A stretch of 57,424 bases of DNA, taken from UBA8752 sp965657965 (GTDB taxonomy: Bacteria > Bacteroidota > Bacteroidia > Flavobacteriales_D > Sanyastnellaceae). Both the position numbers and the translations under genes were made by a program. This document shows, piece by piece, positions 27,329 through 36,243 of the stretch (the stretch's first letter is position 1; each line of letters opens with the position of its first letter). Under the pieces are notes generated by a model that worked only from the letters and a program-made list of their open reading frames with translations, did no database searches and was not told where the DNA came from. Location: positions 1-57,424 of the forward strand of contig CBFHQM010000015.1 in assembly GCA_965657965.1 (NCBI GenBank), written 5' to 3'.

Positions 27329-28566
27329 CAGCGCACTTTGAGTGTGACAATGGTGACGACGGCGAGCAGAATGCCCACAATCCAGAAGCGAGCCGTGATT
27401 TTGCTCTCGGGCATTCCCCCTTTTTGGTAGTGATGGTGGAGGGGAGACATGCGGAAAATCCGACGTCCTTCACCATACTTTCTCTTGGTGTGCTTGAACC
27501 ACGCCACCTGCATCACCACACTCAGGTTTTCAATCAGGAAAATCCCGCAGAGGACAGGGATCAGCAATTCTTTGCGAATCGCAATGGCAAACGTGGCGAT
27601 GATGCCGCCAAGGGCCAAGCTGCCCGTATCGCCCATGAAAACCTGAGCGGGGTAAGCATTGTACCAGAGGAAGCCGACACATGCGCCAACAAAGGCAGAA
27701 ATGAACACCACCAATTCGCCGGAGTCCGGGATGAACAGGACGTTCAAGTAGTCACTAAAGACTGCGTTGCCCGAGACATAGGCGAGAATGGCCAAGGTCA
27801 TGCCGATGATGGCGCTTGTGCCAGTGGCCAATCCGTCCATGCCGTCGGTGAGGTTGGCGCCGTTGGATACGGCGGTCACGATAAAGACCACGATCAATGC
27901 GTAAATCGCGAAATGGGCCCAGGGCGAATTCGTGGCCCAGTCGGTAAGTCGGGCGTAATCGAATTCGTTGTTTTTGACGAAGGGAATGGTGGTCTTCATG
28001 GAGCGGCGCTCCACGCGCACAAACCCGTCGCCGTCGGTGTCCTCGATGCCCTGTTCAATGGCTTCAATGGCATTGGCGGGAACAGCCTCTTTGACCCGCA
28101 CTTGCGGACTCCAGTAAAGCATAGAGGCCACGAGCAAACTTGCCCCCACTTGGCCTACGATTTTGAACCGACCGGCCAGGCCTTCTTTGTTGTTTCGGAA
28201 GACTTTGATGTAGTCGTCGATGAACCCAATGCCGCCCAACAGAACGGTCACCAGCAGCATGCACTGGATGTAGATGTTGGTTAAGTCGGCCAGCAAAAGC
28301 GTCGGGATCAAGATGGCGCTCAGGATGATGATGCCGCCCATGGTGGGCGTCCCCTGCTTTTGCATTTGACCTTCGAGTCCGAGGTCGCGCACGATTTCGC
28401 CCACCTGCTTGAGTTGGAGCCACTGAATGATGCGTTTGCCAATGCCAATGGACACCAACAGAGAGAGCAATGCCGCTGCTGCCGCCCGGAAGGAGATGTA
28501 TTGGAAGAGCCCTGCGCCTGGGACGTTGGAGATCTGCTGAAGATGGTCGAAGAGGTGATAAAGCAT
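27328..28566 (-). CDS. mraY: Phospho-MurNAc-pentapeptide transferase MraY
   Basis: The 412-residue integral membrane enzyme makes lipid I from UDP-MurNAc-pentapeptide and undecaprenyl phosphate. Signatures are GTPTMGGI early on, FIDDYIKVFRNNKEGL, NLTDGMDGLATG, and MGDTGSLALGG; the Asp residues in these loops bind magnesium. It has about ten helices. Between helices there is a periplasmic insert of about 60 residues (VKEAVPANAIEAIEQGIEDT onwards), as I recall for Bacteroidota MraY, which makes it longer than the 360-residue norm. Confidence 0.97.
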   Translation of the reverse strand: MLYHLFDHLQQISNVPGAGLFQYISFRAAAAALLSLLVSIGIGKRIIQWLQLKQVGEIVRDLGLEGQMQKQGTPTMGGIIILSAILIPTLLLADLTNIYIQCMLLVTVLLGGIGFIDDYIKVFRNNKEGLAGRFKIVGQVGASLLVASMLYWSPQVRVKEAVPANAIEAIEQGIEDTDGDGFVRVERRSMKTTIPFVKNNEFDYARLTDWATNSPWAHFAIYALIVVFIVTAVSNGANLTDGMDGLATGTSAIIGMTLAILAYVSGNAVFSDYLNVLFIPDSGELVVFISAFVGACVGFLWYNAYPAQVFMGDTGSLALGGIIATFAIAIRKELLIPVLCGIFLIENLSVVMQVAWFKHTKRKYGEGRRIFRMSPLHHHYQKGGMPESKITARFWIVGILLAVVTIVTLKVR

Positions 28567-28569
28567 CGA

Positions 28570-30066
28570 TCAGCTGTTGGGGAGTGTGAGGGCTTGAGTG
28601 AGGACAGTGACATCGTCGAAGGGCAGGCGCTCTCCGTTGATTTCTTGGTACTTCTCGTGTCCCTTTCCGGCCACCAGAATCACATCTCCTGGTCGGGCTT
28701 GGATGCAGGCGGAGCGAATGGCTTCGCTGCGGTCGGCGTTGGAGGTCACTTTCCGCATGAGAACGGGGTCGAGCCCATGGCGCATTTCGGCCAGAATGGC
28801 ATTGGGATCCTCGCTTCGGGGGTTGTCTGAAGTCAGAATCACCTGGTCCGACAAGCTGGCGGCAGTGTGCGCCATCACGGGACGCTTGGTGCGGTCTCGG
28901 TCACCACCGCAGCCGACCACGCAGAAGATGCGGGCGGCTTCTCCGGTATTGACAGTGGGCCCAGCGTTGCGCACGGCTTGCAGGGTTTCGAGCACTTTGC
29001 GCAGGGCGTCGGGTGTATGGGCGTAATCCACAATGGCGTGGACATCGCCTTTTCCGGCCCGAACCTGTTGCATGCGGCCCTCAGGCGCGTCGAGCAGAGA
29101 CAGGTGCGTAAGAGTATCTAGGGCATTCCACCCAAGCTCTCGGGCCACGGCGTATACCGCGGTTAGGTTCGAGGCGTTGAACTCCCCAATGAGCCGGGTG
29201 TACAAATCTTGCCCGTCGATGTGAAGTTGAATTCCGCCCAAGCCGTTTTCGACAATGCGAGACTTGTGGTCAGCGACTTGTTGCGTCCCGTAGCTCACGA
29301 CCTTGGCTTTGGTGCTTTGCACCATGGTTTCGCCGTGGCGCGCATCTGAGTTTGTAAGGGCGAATGCGCTGGCGGGGAGGTGATCAAACAGGGATTTTTT
29401 GGCGCCGATGTAGTGGTTGAAATCCCCGTGGTAATCCAAGTGGTCGTGGGTAATGTTCGTGAAGACGGCTCCCGTCAAGTTGGTGCCGGTCAAGCGGTGT
29501 TGATCCAAGGCGTGTGAGCTCGCTTCAATAAAGCAGTGCGTGCAACCGGCGTCCAGCATGTCGGCAAACAGGCGTTGCAGTCCGATGGGGTCTGGTGTGG
29601 TGTGCGTGGCGGGAATGACTTTGTCAACGATGCGGTTTTCGACGGTGCTCACCAGTCCTGCTTTTCGGTCAAACAGGCGAGCGAGTCGGTGCAACAACGT
29701 GGCCACAGTGGTTTTGCCATTGGTGCCGGTAATGGCCACAATTTTCAAGCGCTCGCTTGGGTTGTTGTGGAAATTGGAAGCCATAAAGCCCAGGGCAGAA
29801 CGGCTGTTTTCGACTTGGATGTAAACGACTTGGTCAGATCGGTCTTCCTCTGCGGGCAATTGCTCGCAAACCACAGCGGCTGCGCCGGCGCGAACGGCGG
29901 CGGGAATGTGGGTGTGACCGTCTACAGCCAGTCCGGCAATGGCCACAAAACAGCCGAAAGGTTTCACTTGCCGGCTGTCGGAGACCACAGATTCCACGGC
30001 GACGTGGGTAGATCCAGTTACCGTCGAAATTCGAGCTCCGTACAAAATGTCTTTGAGGAGCTTCAT
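28570..30066 (-). CDS. murE: UDP-MurNAc-tripeptide ligase MurE (meso-DAP type)
   Basis: The 498-residue ligase adds the third stem-peptide residue. The ATP loop GTNGKTT is at 114-120 and the lysine-carbamylation region follows. The DNPR motif at 414-417 in the C-terminal domain is the known determinant for meso-diaminopimelate, so the cell wall is probably of the DAP type. The start overlaps the ftsI stop (ATGA). Confidence 0.96.
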   Translation of the reverse strand: MKLLKDILYGARISTVTGSTHVAVESVVSDSRQVKPFGCFVAIAGLAVDGHTHIPAAVRAGAAAVVCEQLPAEEDRSDQVVYIQVENSRSALGFMASNFHNNPSERLKIVAITGTNGKTTVATLLHRLARLFDRKAGLVSTVENRIVDKVIPATHTTPDPIGLQRLFADMLDAGCTHCFIEASSHALDQHRLTGTNLTGAVFTNITHDHLDYHGDFNHYIGAKKSLFDHLPASAFALTNSDARHGETMVQSTKAKVVSYGTQQVADHKSRIVENGLGGIQLHIDGQDLYTRLIGEFNASNLTAVYAVARELGWNALDTLTHLSLLDAPEGRMQQVRAGKGDVHAIVDYAHTPDALRKVLETLQAVRNAGPTVNTGEAARIFCVVGCGGDRDRTKRPVMAHTAASLSDQVILTSDNPRSEDPNAILAEMRHGLDPVLMRKVTSNADRSEAIRSACIQARPGDVILVAGKGHEKYQEINGERLPFDDVTVLTQALTLPNS

Positions 30067-32201
30067 GACAATTCCAATAGGATGGTTTGACCGTTGCGGT
30101 GGGCGGTTCCCGGTGCAATGCTTTGTCTCCGTACGGTGCCCCGGCCGTTGATGTCGACGCTTATTCCTTTGCGCTCGAGCAATTGAAGTGCGTCTCTCAA
30201 AGACATGCCCCTGACATCGGGCACGCCGGACTCAGGAATGTTTCGGGCCGTCAGGGTCACTGTGCGCTCATTGGTTTTGGCGGCAACATGACTGAGTGAT
30301 TGGCTTGCGCCTGTGGTGTCCAGGAGAAAGGGGACGCCCAAATCCGCATAGAGCGATTGGATGGTACTCCACTCGCCGTTCATGGTCACGGGCAGGCGGG
30401 GCTGTTGTGCCAATTGGACGCCCATGTTCTGCGACATTTCGGGTTGGGTGCCGAAGAGGTGGTCAGAAATGGCGCGGAAAACAGGGGCAGCCACGACGCC
30501 GCCGTAGTATCCGTTTTCTGTTGGCCGCTGAATCACGACCGCAATGGTGTAGGCTGGATTTTGAGCGGGGAAGTAGCCTACAAAAGAGCCGCGGTGTCCA
30601 TCGTAGCCTCCGCCCGGTCGTGAGGCGCGGGCGGTGCCGGTTTTTCCGGCAACCCGATAGGGTCGGTCGCGAAACACTGTCTCGGCTGTACCGTGTCCGC
30701 CGGGTGCGCAGACCAATTCCATCATGCTTTGGAGTGCTGTTATGGTGGGTCTGCTGGCGATGCGGTCCTGGAGCACAACCGTGGGCAGTTCGGTGACCAC
30801 TTCTCCGCTCTCGAGCAAGGCATCTGCAAAACGGGGGCGGATCAGGCGACCGTCGGCGGCAATGGCGTTATAGAACGCGGCGGTTTGCAGCGGGGTCATG
30901 GTGACCTCGTACCCGATGGACATAGACGTTAGAGAACATGCGCTCCAATCCCTTTCTGAGGTCGAGGCATGGATTTTGGGCTGGCCTTCCCCTGCGAGGC
31001 TCACACCCATTTTGCTGGTAATGCCGATGTCGGCCAATGCGGTGAGCCAGTCCTGTGGTGATGCGCCAAAGACCTGTTGAATGGCCAGTGCAGTGCCCAC
31101 ATTGGAACTGCGCTCAAACACTTCTTCAAGGCGAAGGGGGCCATAGCCACCTTGTGGGTGACTGGTGTCCGTCATTTTGGGACAACCTCTCGCGGGATGA
31201 AATGCGCCATCGCCAGTGTCGATGGTGTCGAGCGGAGAAATGCGTCCAGATTCGAGCATGGCCATCACGCTGGCCAGTTTGAAGCTGGATCCGGGTTCTA
31301 CAGCCGTGCCCAAGGCGTGATTGTAAGATTCGGTGCAGCGCCCAGTTTCGGCGTCCCGTTCGAGGTTGGCGAGGGCCACAACATTGCCTGTGGCCACTTC
31401 GAGGACAACGGCACAACCCCACTGGGCCTTGTGGTGGTCAAGCTGGGCTTGGAGTGCATCGGAGGCCACGTCTTGGGTTCTCAAGTCAATGGCGGTGCGC
31501 ACATCCAATCCGGGTTCTGGTTGGCGCACAAAGTCATCGGTGGCAGGGATCCAGTAGTTGCCGTGAATGCGGCGCATCCAGCGTTCTCCTGATTTCCCGG
31601 AAAGTGCAGTATCGAAGGCGGCTTCAATGCCTACGCTGTTGCCTTCTGGGCGATGCAGGCCAATGGTGCGGTTGGCCAAGGGGCTGAAGGGTTTGTCCCG
31701 CCTTGGCTTTTCTGTGAACATGAAGCCGGATCGATTGCGGTTTCGGTCCGAGATCCAGGGGAAGTCTTCTACCGCTTGGCGCCGGTCCCATTCGATGTTG
31801 CGTGCAATGGCCACGTAGCGGCTGTTGCCGGCTTGGTGCGCGTCGAGTAAAAAGTCGCGCCATTCTGCAGCGGTTTTTTTGCCAAACTCGTTGGCGCAGG
31901 AGGCAGCGAGCCCAGGCAATTCAGTTAAGAACTCGGTGCGTTCCGCTTCGGTGTTGATGACCGTTGGGTCCCAGTGAAGATCGAACCGGGGGACACTGGC
32001 GGCGAGCAGGTGGCCTTCAGCCGAAAAAATGCGTCCGCGCTCAGGTTCGATGGTTTGAAGCTGTGGCAGCATGGCGTTGCCAGCGGCGTAATCTGGATTG
32101 AGCTGGACGAGCATCATGCGCACTACAATCGCCAGTCCGAAAAGGGCAAAGCAGGCGAACAGGACCCATGCACGCGTGGCGATATGTTGCGTGCGCTTCA
32201 T
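30063..32201 (-). CDS. ftsI: Division transpeptidase FtsI/PBP3 with PASTA domain
   Basis: The 712-residue class B penicillin-binding protein has one N-terminal membrane helix (about 11-33) and a pedestal domain with ERGRIFS at 54-60. In the transpeptidase domain the active-site motifs are S305-SFK308, S365-S-N367 and KTG at 520-522. The C-terminus (about 640-712) has one PASTA domain (PDVRGMSLRDALQLLERKGI), common in Bacteroidota FtsI but absent from the E. coli enzyme. It crosslinks septal peptidoglycan with FtsW. It overlaps ftsL by four bases. Confidence 0.96.
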   Translation of the reverse strand: MKRTQHIATRAWVLFACFALFGLAIVVRMMLVQLNPDYAAGNAMLPQLQTIEPERGRIFSAEGHLLAASVPRFDLHWDPTVINTEAERTEFLTELPGLAASCANEFGKKTAAEWRDFLLDAHQAGNSRYVAIARNIEWDRRQAVEDFPWISDRNRNRSGFMFTEKPRRDKPFSPLANRTIGLHRPEGNSVGIEAAFDTALSGKSGERWMRRIHGNYWIPATDDFVRQPEPGLDVRTAIDLRTQDVASDALQAQLDHHKAQWGCAVVLEVATGNVVALANLERDAETGRCTESYNHALGTAVEPGSSFKLASVMAMLESGRISPLDTIDTGDGAFHPARGCPKMTDTSHPQGGYGPLRLEEVFERSSNVGTALAIQQVFGASPQDWLTALADIGITSKMGVSLAGEGQPKIHASTSERDWSACSLTSMSIGYEVTMTPLQTAAFYNAIAADGRLIRPRFADALLESGEVVTELPTVVLQDRIASRPTITALQSMMELVCAPGGHGTAETVFRDRPYRVAGKTGTARASRPGGGYDGHRGSFVGYFPAQNPAYTIAVVIQRPTENGYYGGVVAAPVFRAISDHLFGTQPEMSQNMGVQLAQQPRLPVTMNGEWSTIQSLYADLGVPFLLDTTGASQSLSHVAAKTNERTVTLTARNIPESGVPDVRGMSLRDALQLLERKGISVDINGRGTVRRQSIAPGTAHRNGQTILLELS

Positions 32202-32740
32202 GGGGCAGTGGTGGCGTCGGGGAGGATGACCGGAGGCGTGCTCGGGGCGGAGAGGTCGACGTCGGCCATGGCTTCGTCCAGGCGACTCCGTTGCAATTGG
32301 GATTCAAATCGGCCGCGAAGCGCTTGCTCGTGGTGGCGTAGGTTTTGCAACTCTTTCCGGCCTTCTTTGATGGCCCGTTCGTCGTATTCGTAGCGGTACT
32401 GCAGGTAGGTGTACCCGATAAACAAGACGCCGAGGAATGCGGCGAAAGGCAAGTGGCGCATAGCGTCCGGTTGCCCGAGCCACTCTCCGGATAGAGAACG
32501 GCGAATGGGGGAGAAGGCACGCGAGAAGGCGCGTTGAAAGAAGTTTGGCCCAGTTTTCGACACGGCCTTTTTTCCGTCTTGGCCTTGTTGTTGCAACGGC
32601 TTGGCATGGCCGCGGGCAGGCCCCTTTTGTCGGGCGGTATTTGATGTTTCGTTGACGTTCCGTGCGCTTTGTTCTTGCGGCGTTAATCGCCGGTTGGTCT
32701 TTTTGACCGACTTCTTTGGTGTCTTTTTGCCCCACATCAT
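32198..32740 (-). CDS. FtsL-like division protein
   Basis: The 180-residue protein has a long, basic cytoplasmic tail (about 1-94; Lys/Arg/Gln-rich). One membrane helix follows at about 96-111 (LPFAAFLGVLFIGYTYL), then a periplasmic coiled coil (ERAIKEGRKELQNLRHHEQALR) of about 45 residues. This topology and its place between rsmH and ftsI identify it as the Bacteroidota FtsL-like protein, which should pair with FtsQ and an FtsB homologue in the divisome. Sequence alone is weakly conserved. It overlaps both neighbours by four bases. Confidence 0.85.
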   Translation of the reverse strand: MMWGKKTPKKSVKKTNRRLTPQEQSARNVNETSNTARQKGPARGHAKPLQQQGQDGKKAVSKTGPNFFQRAFSRAFSPIRRSLSGEWLGQPDAMRHLPFAAFLGVLFIGYTYLQYRYEYDERAIKEGRKELQNLRHHEQALRGRFESQLQRSRLDEAMADVDLSAPSTPPVILPDATTAP

Positions 32741-33660
32741 GTTGCGAGGGTGTTGCGGGAAGCCACGCGCAAACGCGCACTGCGCGAGCGGGGGTTTCGG
32801 TCCATTTCTTCACCGTCGGCAACAATGGCTTTGCCGGTGACCTTGTCGAAGGGGACAAGGGCCCTTCCGTGGAAGTCCTTTTGAATGTCGCCCTCGAGAT
32901 TGCCTGCGCGCATGAAACGCTTAACCATGCGGTCCTCTAAGCTGTGGTAGCTAATGACCACAAGACGACCATGGGTGTCGAGCAGACTCAGGCTGGCTTT
33001 GAGTAAGTCGGCCAACGCACCGAGTTCGTCGTTGACTGCAATTCGCAAGGCTTGAAAGGCTTGAGCGAGATATTGATTGCGCTTGTTGTAAGGGGCCAAC
33101 GGAGACAGCACTTCCTGTAGCCAGGTGGTGGACATGGTGGCAGGGTCCTTGTCTTTGAGGGCTTGTTCGATCGCGCGTGCGGCTTTGTGTGGATTTTGCA
33201 GCTCACCAAACTGACGGAAAAGCAATGTCAACTCCGTGTTGTGCATGCGCTTGAGAAGGGCGTCGGCGCCTTCAGGCAAGCGGGGGTCCATGCGCATGTC
33301 GAGGTCGCCTTCTCCTCGGGTGCTAAAGCCTCTGTCTTCTGCGTCGAATTGATGAGAGCTCACGCCGAGGTCGGCCAAGATGCCGTCGACTTTTTGCACC
33401 CCTTGGATGCGCAGGAAGTTGGAAGCGAATCGAAAGTTCTCTGGAATCAGTTTGAACCGAGGATCGTCGGGGACATTGTTGGCCGCGTCAGGGTCGCAGT
33501 CAAATCCAAAGAGCCGGCCATCTTCGCCGAGTTGATTCAGGATGCCTCGGCTGTGTCCGCCTCCGCCAAAGGTGCAGTCCACGTACGTTCCGCCGGGCTG
33601 AATGGCCAGCCCTTCGAGGGAAGCATCAAACAGCACGGGAACGTGATACGCAGTGCTCAT
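32737..33660 (-). CDS. rsmH: 16S rRNA m4C1402 methyltransferase RsmH
   Basis: The 307-residue S-adenosylmethionine-dependent enzyme methylates N4 of C1402 in 16S rRNA. Visible features are YHVPVL at 5-10, the SAM loop VDCTFGGGGHS at 27-37, GILADLGVSSHQFD, RGFSTRGEGDLDMRMD, and the C-terminal ISYHSLEDRMVKRF. The ATG at 33660 overlaps the mraZ stop by one base (TAATG). Upstream in-frame codons run into mraZ and are not used. Confidence 0.97.
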   Translation of the reverse strand: MSTAYHVPVLFDASLEGLAIQPGGTYVDCTFGGGGHSRGILNQLGEDGRLFGFDCDPDAANNVPDDPRFKLIPENFRFASNFLRIQGVQKVDGILADLGVSSHQFDAEDRGFSTRGEGDLDMRMDPRLPEGADALLKRMHNTELTLLFRQFGELQNPHKAARAIEQALKDKDPATMSTTWLQEVLSPLAPYNKRNQYLAQAFQALRIAVNDELGALADLLKASLSLLDTHGRLVVISYHSLEDRMVKRFMRAGNLEGDIQKDFHGRALVPFDKVTGKAIVADGEEMDRNPRSRSARLRVASRNTLAT

Positions 33661-34163
33661 TAGTCTCGGGTGCTGTCGTTGGGTTGACGCGCGGGGTCGA
33701 TGTCCTTTCGCACTTGCTCGGCGAGGGAGCCGAAATCGAAATCTTCGTCGCCGCCGAGTACGTTTTTCTCGAAACGGGCTTTGGACCAAACCTCAATCTT
33801 TTCTCCGAGGCCAGTCACCACGCAGTCTCCGCCCTTGCCGGCCACAATTCCAGCGTGAGGAAGCAAGTTGCCCGGAAGCAAGAGGCGTCCAGAACTGTCG
33901 AGTTCAATCAGGGTGGCCCCTTTCATGAATTTCCGCTGAAACAGTTGGTGACTCCGGTCGTAACGGCTGAGCTGCGCCATCTCTGCGTTGACCTTGTCCC
34001 ACTCTGGCTTGGGGTAAACCACCAAGCACCCTTCGAAGATGTCTCGGTTGACCACCAGCCCGTCGTGCAGCACCCGGTCCAGCTGCTTTCGCAGTTTGGC
34101 TGGGAAGCTGACGCGGCCTTTGGCGTCAATTCGACAGTGGTATTCTCCAAGGAGGTTGAGCAT
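33660..34163 (-). CDS. mraZ: Transcriptional regulator MraZ
   Basis: The 167-residue protein has two SpoVT/AbrB-like MraZ repeats. Each carries the D-x-K/S-G-R signature: DAKGRVSFPAKLR at 13-25 and DSSGRLLLPGNL near 89-100. MraZ binds GTGGG repeats in front of its own operon and represses it. Three such boxes are present upstream. A C-terminal acidic stretch of about 20 residues (EDFDFGSLAEQVRKDIDPAR) follows the second repeat. It is the first gene of the dcw operon. Confidence 0.96.
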   Translation of the reverse strand: MLNLLGEYHCRIDAKGRVSFPAKLRKQLDRVLHDGLVVNRDIFEGCLVVYPKPEWDKVNAEMAQLSRYDRSHQLFQRKFMKGATLIELDSSGRLLLPGNLLPHAGIVAGKGGDCVVTGLGEKIEVWSKARFEKNVLGGDEDFDFGSLAEQVRKDIDPARQPNDSTRD

Positions 34164-34482
34164 GATCAGTGGGCAGAAGCCTTCCCAAAAGTAGCGGGTT
34201 TATCCCACTATTCCCCACTGAACCCCACAATCTGACACAATGTTGAAAATTTATTGACACCTGTGGATGGAGAGTTCGTTCTGCTTTGGCCTTAACTCTT
34301 TGAAAACGTGAGTTCTGAATGCTTTTTTTGTGGGGCTATGGAAAGTGGGGGATTGTGGGAGGAGGATGGCCTGAATCCAGCGAGGGTGCTTTTGTTGTCC
34401 ACACGCGGGACTTTATTCGCCTTTCAACTGAACCCGAATCGACGTTGGTGTGTCCTTTTCTTTGACAGAAGAAGGCTGTACC
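34164..34482. promoter_or_regulatory. Divergent mraZ / hydrolase control region with MraZ boxes
   Basis: Read on the minus strand, three GTGGG boxes lie at exact ten-base steps (CCCAC on the plus strand at 34204-34208, 34214-34218 and 34224-34228). Downstream of them is TACTTTTG (34193-34186), a full match to TAnnTTTG. The boxes cover the place where the upstream promoter element would lie, so MraZ should block polymerase here. Three more GTGGG copies lie on the plus strand at 34330, 34345 and 34355, on the side of the hydrolase gene. No SD sequence precedes mraZ. Confidence 0.85.
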
Positions 34483-35253
34483 ATGGAACAGGAATTAATC
34501 ACCGACGGAGAATACCGCTACGTCCAGAGTGCGGAAGAGGGCACACCGCTTGTTTTGCTGCACGGTCTATTCGGTGCGCTGAGCAATTTTGAACACCTCT
34601 TTTCTCACTTTGCGGGGAAAATGCGGGTCATCATTCCCATGCTGCCGCTGTACGACATGCCGCTGGCCACCACAGGGGCTAAATCCCTGAGCAAGCACGT
34701 CGCGGGCTTTTTGGATCACCTCGGGTTAGACAAGGTGCACTTGCTGGGCAATTCGCTCGGAGGGCACGTTGGCTTGATTTACACCAACCGCCATCCAGAG
34801 CGTGTGGCCTCGCTCACGCTGACCGCAAGCAGCGGACTTTATGAGAATGCGTTTGGCAGTTCCTTTCCTCGTCGGGAAGACAAGTCATTCATTCGAGACA
34901 AAGTGGGAGAGACCTTTTTTGACCCGAATCATGCGACAGACGAATTGGTCGATGAGTGCTTCGCCATTGTGAACGATCGGCACAGGGTGTTGCGGATTTT
35001 GGCCATCGCCAAGAGTGCCATCCGACACAACATGGCCAAGGACCTTCCCGAGATGAAACAGCCTACGTGTTTGATTTGGGGGCGAAACGACACGATTACG
35101 CCGCCGGAAGTGGCCGATGAATTCAAGGCCTTGTTGCCCGATGCCGATTTGTTTTGGATCGATCAATGCGGACATGCCCCCATGATGGAGCATCCTGTTT
35201 CCTTTAATCACATTTTGTCGGATTGGTATGAGCGTCGAGGAATACTCAGTTGA
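34483..35253 (+). CDS. Alpha/beta-hydrolase
   Basis: The protein has 256 residues from the ATG at 34483. The alpha/beta-hydrolase fold shows the oxyanion HGLFGALSNF (27-36), the nucleophile elbow GNSLGG (89-94; Ser91), the acid in WGRNDTITP and the base in CGHAPMMEHP. The substrate is not predictable; esterase or lactonase activity is possible. Its end overlaps engB by 26 bases, so the two are co-translated. I recall this hydrolase-engB-gldC-gldB block beside mraZ in other Flavobacteriia. Confidence 0.87.
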   Translation: MEQELITDGEYRYVQSAEEGTPLVLLHGLFGALSNFEHLFSHFAGKMRVIIPMLPLYDMPLATTGAKSLSKHVAGFLDHLGLDKVHLLGNSLGGHVGLIYTNRHPERVASLTLTASSGLYENAFGSSFPRREDKSFIRDKVGETFFDPNHATDELVDECFAIVNDRHRVLRILAIAKSAIRHNMAKDLPEMKQPTCLIWGRNDTITPPEVADEFKALLPDADLFWIDQCGHAPMMEHPVSFNHILSDWYERRGILS

Positions 35254-35869
35254 TGACCCCACGTTTGTCAAGTCCAGTGCCAAACGTCAAGAGTGCCCGC
35301 AAGCCGATCGTCCTGAATACGCCTTCATCGGCCGATCAAACGTAGGAAAGAGTTCGCTGATCAACATGCTGGCCGGCCGAAAGGCTTTGGCCAAGACCAG
35401 CTCGACACCGGGCAAAACTCAACTTCTGAATCACTTTGCCATGACCACGGCCGACAAGCCCTGGTATTTGGTGGACTTGCCTGGCATTGGTTATGCCAAA
35501 GTGAGCAAGAAAGACCGCCGCTCTTGGGAACGGACTTCACGCGAATATTTGACCAAGCGGGAGAACTTGATGTGCATCATGATGCTCATTGACTCTCGTC
35601 TTGAGCCTCAAAAAATTGACTTGGAGTTCATGGCGTGGATGGCCGAAAATGGGCTCTCCTTTGCCATCATTTTCACCAAGGTGGACAAACTGACCTTGGA
35701 AGAGAGGGCCTCGTTTTTGCCCAAATACAAGGAGCGCATGCTCAAGCAGTGGGCAGCCATGCCTCCCCATTTTGTGACTTCTGCCGAGAAGAAGGAAGGG
35801 CGCCAAGATGTGCTGGGTTTTATCGCCCAGACCAATCCGATTTATCGGAAGCCGCCAGATTTGGATTGA
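35228..35869 (+). CDS. engB: Ribosome biogenesis GTPase EngB/YihA
   Basis: The 213-residue TRAFAC-class GTPase is needed for late assembly of the large ribosomal subunit. Motifs: G1 GRSNVGKS at 35-42, G2 region TSSTPGKTQ at 57-65, G3 DLPGIGYA at 83-90, G4 TKVDKL, and the G5-like TSAEKKEG. The EngB-specific K-T-S-S-T-P-G-K switch is intact. It is the second gene after the hydrolase, and its stop lies 12 bases from the end of the convergent gldC. Confidence 0.96.
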   Translation: MSVEEYSVDDPTFVKSSAKRQECPQADRPEYAFIGRSNVGKSSLINMLAGRKALAKTSSTPGKTQLLNHFAMTTADKPWYLVDLPGIGYAKVSKKDRRSWERTSREYLTKRENLMCIMMLIDSRLEPQKIDLEFMAWMAENGLSFAIIFTKVDKLTLEERASFLPKYKERMLKQWAAMPPHFVTSAEKKEGRQDVLGFIAQTNPIYRKPPDLD

Positions 35870-35881
35870 ACCGGTCGAGGG

Positions 35882-36220
35882 TTACTCGGCACTGGGACCC
35901 ACGCCAATGCGCTCTGCGAGCTCCGAAGTGAAGCCGCGAATGGCGCCTGCAGCTCGCTCGTCTTGAGTGGAGCGTTCTAGGGCGTCTGCCAACGTCATCA
36001 TGGATTGACAAACGAAGACCTTCATTTCGTCGACGGTCATGTCTTTGTCCCACAGGTCAATGCTCAGGGCTTCTCGGCCATTCCAAACGCTCAATGCAAA
36101 TGCCTTGGCTTCGGCATTGGAAATGCCGGCATCGCTCGCAGACCACCGAATGGAGGTGGGCACCTTGTTCGCGTCGGTGGTGACGTTCAGCTGAATTTCA
36201 GAAGTATGGGCTTCGGACAT
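35882..36220 (-). CDS. gldC: Gliding motility protein GldC
   Basis: The protein has 112 residues from the ATG at 36220. It matches GldC in size and in motifs such as SEIQLNVTTDANKVPTSIRW and ALSIDLWDKDMTVDEMKVFV. GldC supports gliding in Flavobacterium and is encoded directly after gldB, as here (23 bases apart). Its biochemical role is not known. An open frame that continues upstream to 36580 is only the shadow of gldB in another frame. Confidence 0.92.
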   Translation of the reverse strand: MSEAHTSEIQLNVTTDANKVPTSIRWSASDAGISNAEAKAFALSVWNGREALSIDLWDKDMTVDEMKVFVCQSMMTLADALERSTQDERAAGAIRGFTSELAERIGVGPSAE

Positions 36221-36243
36221 GGCCGCAATTTCGCCCGCACAGC

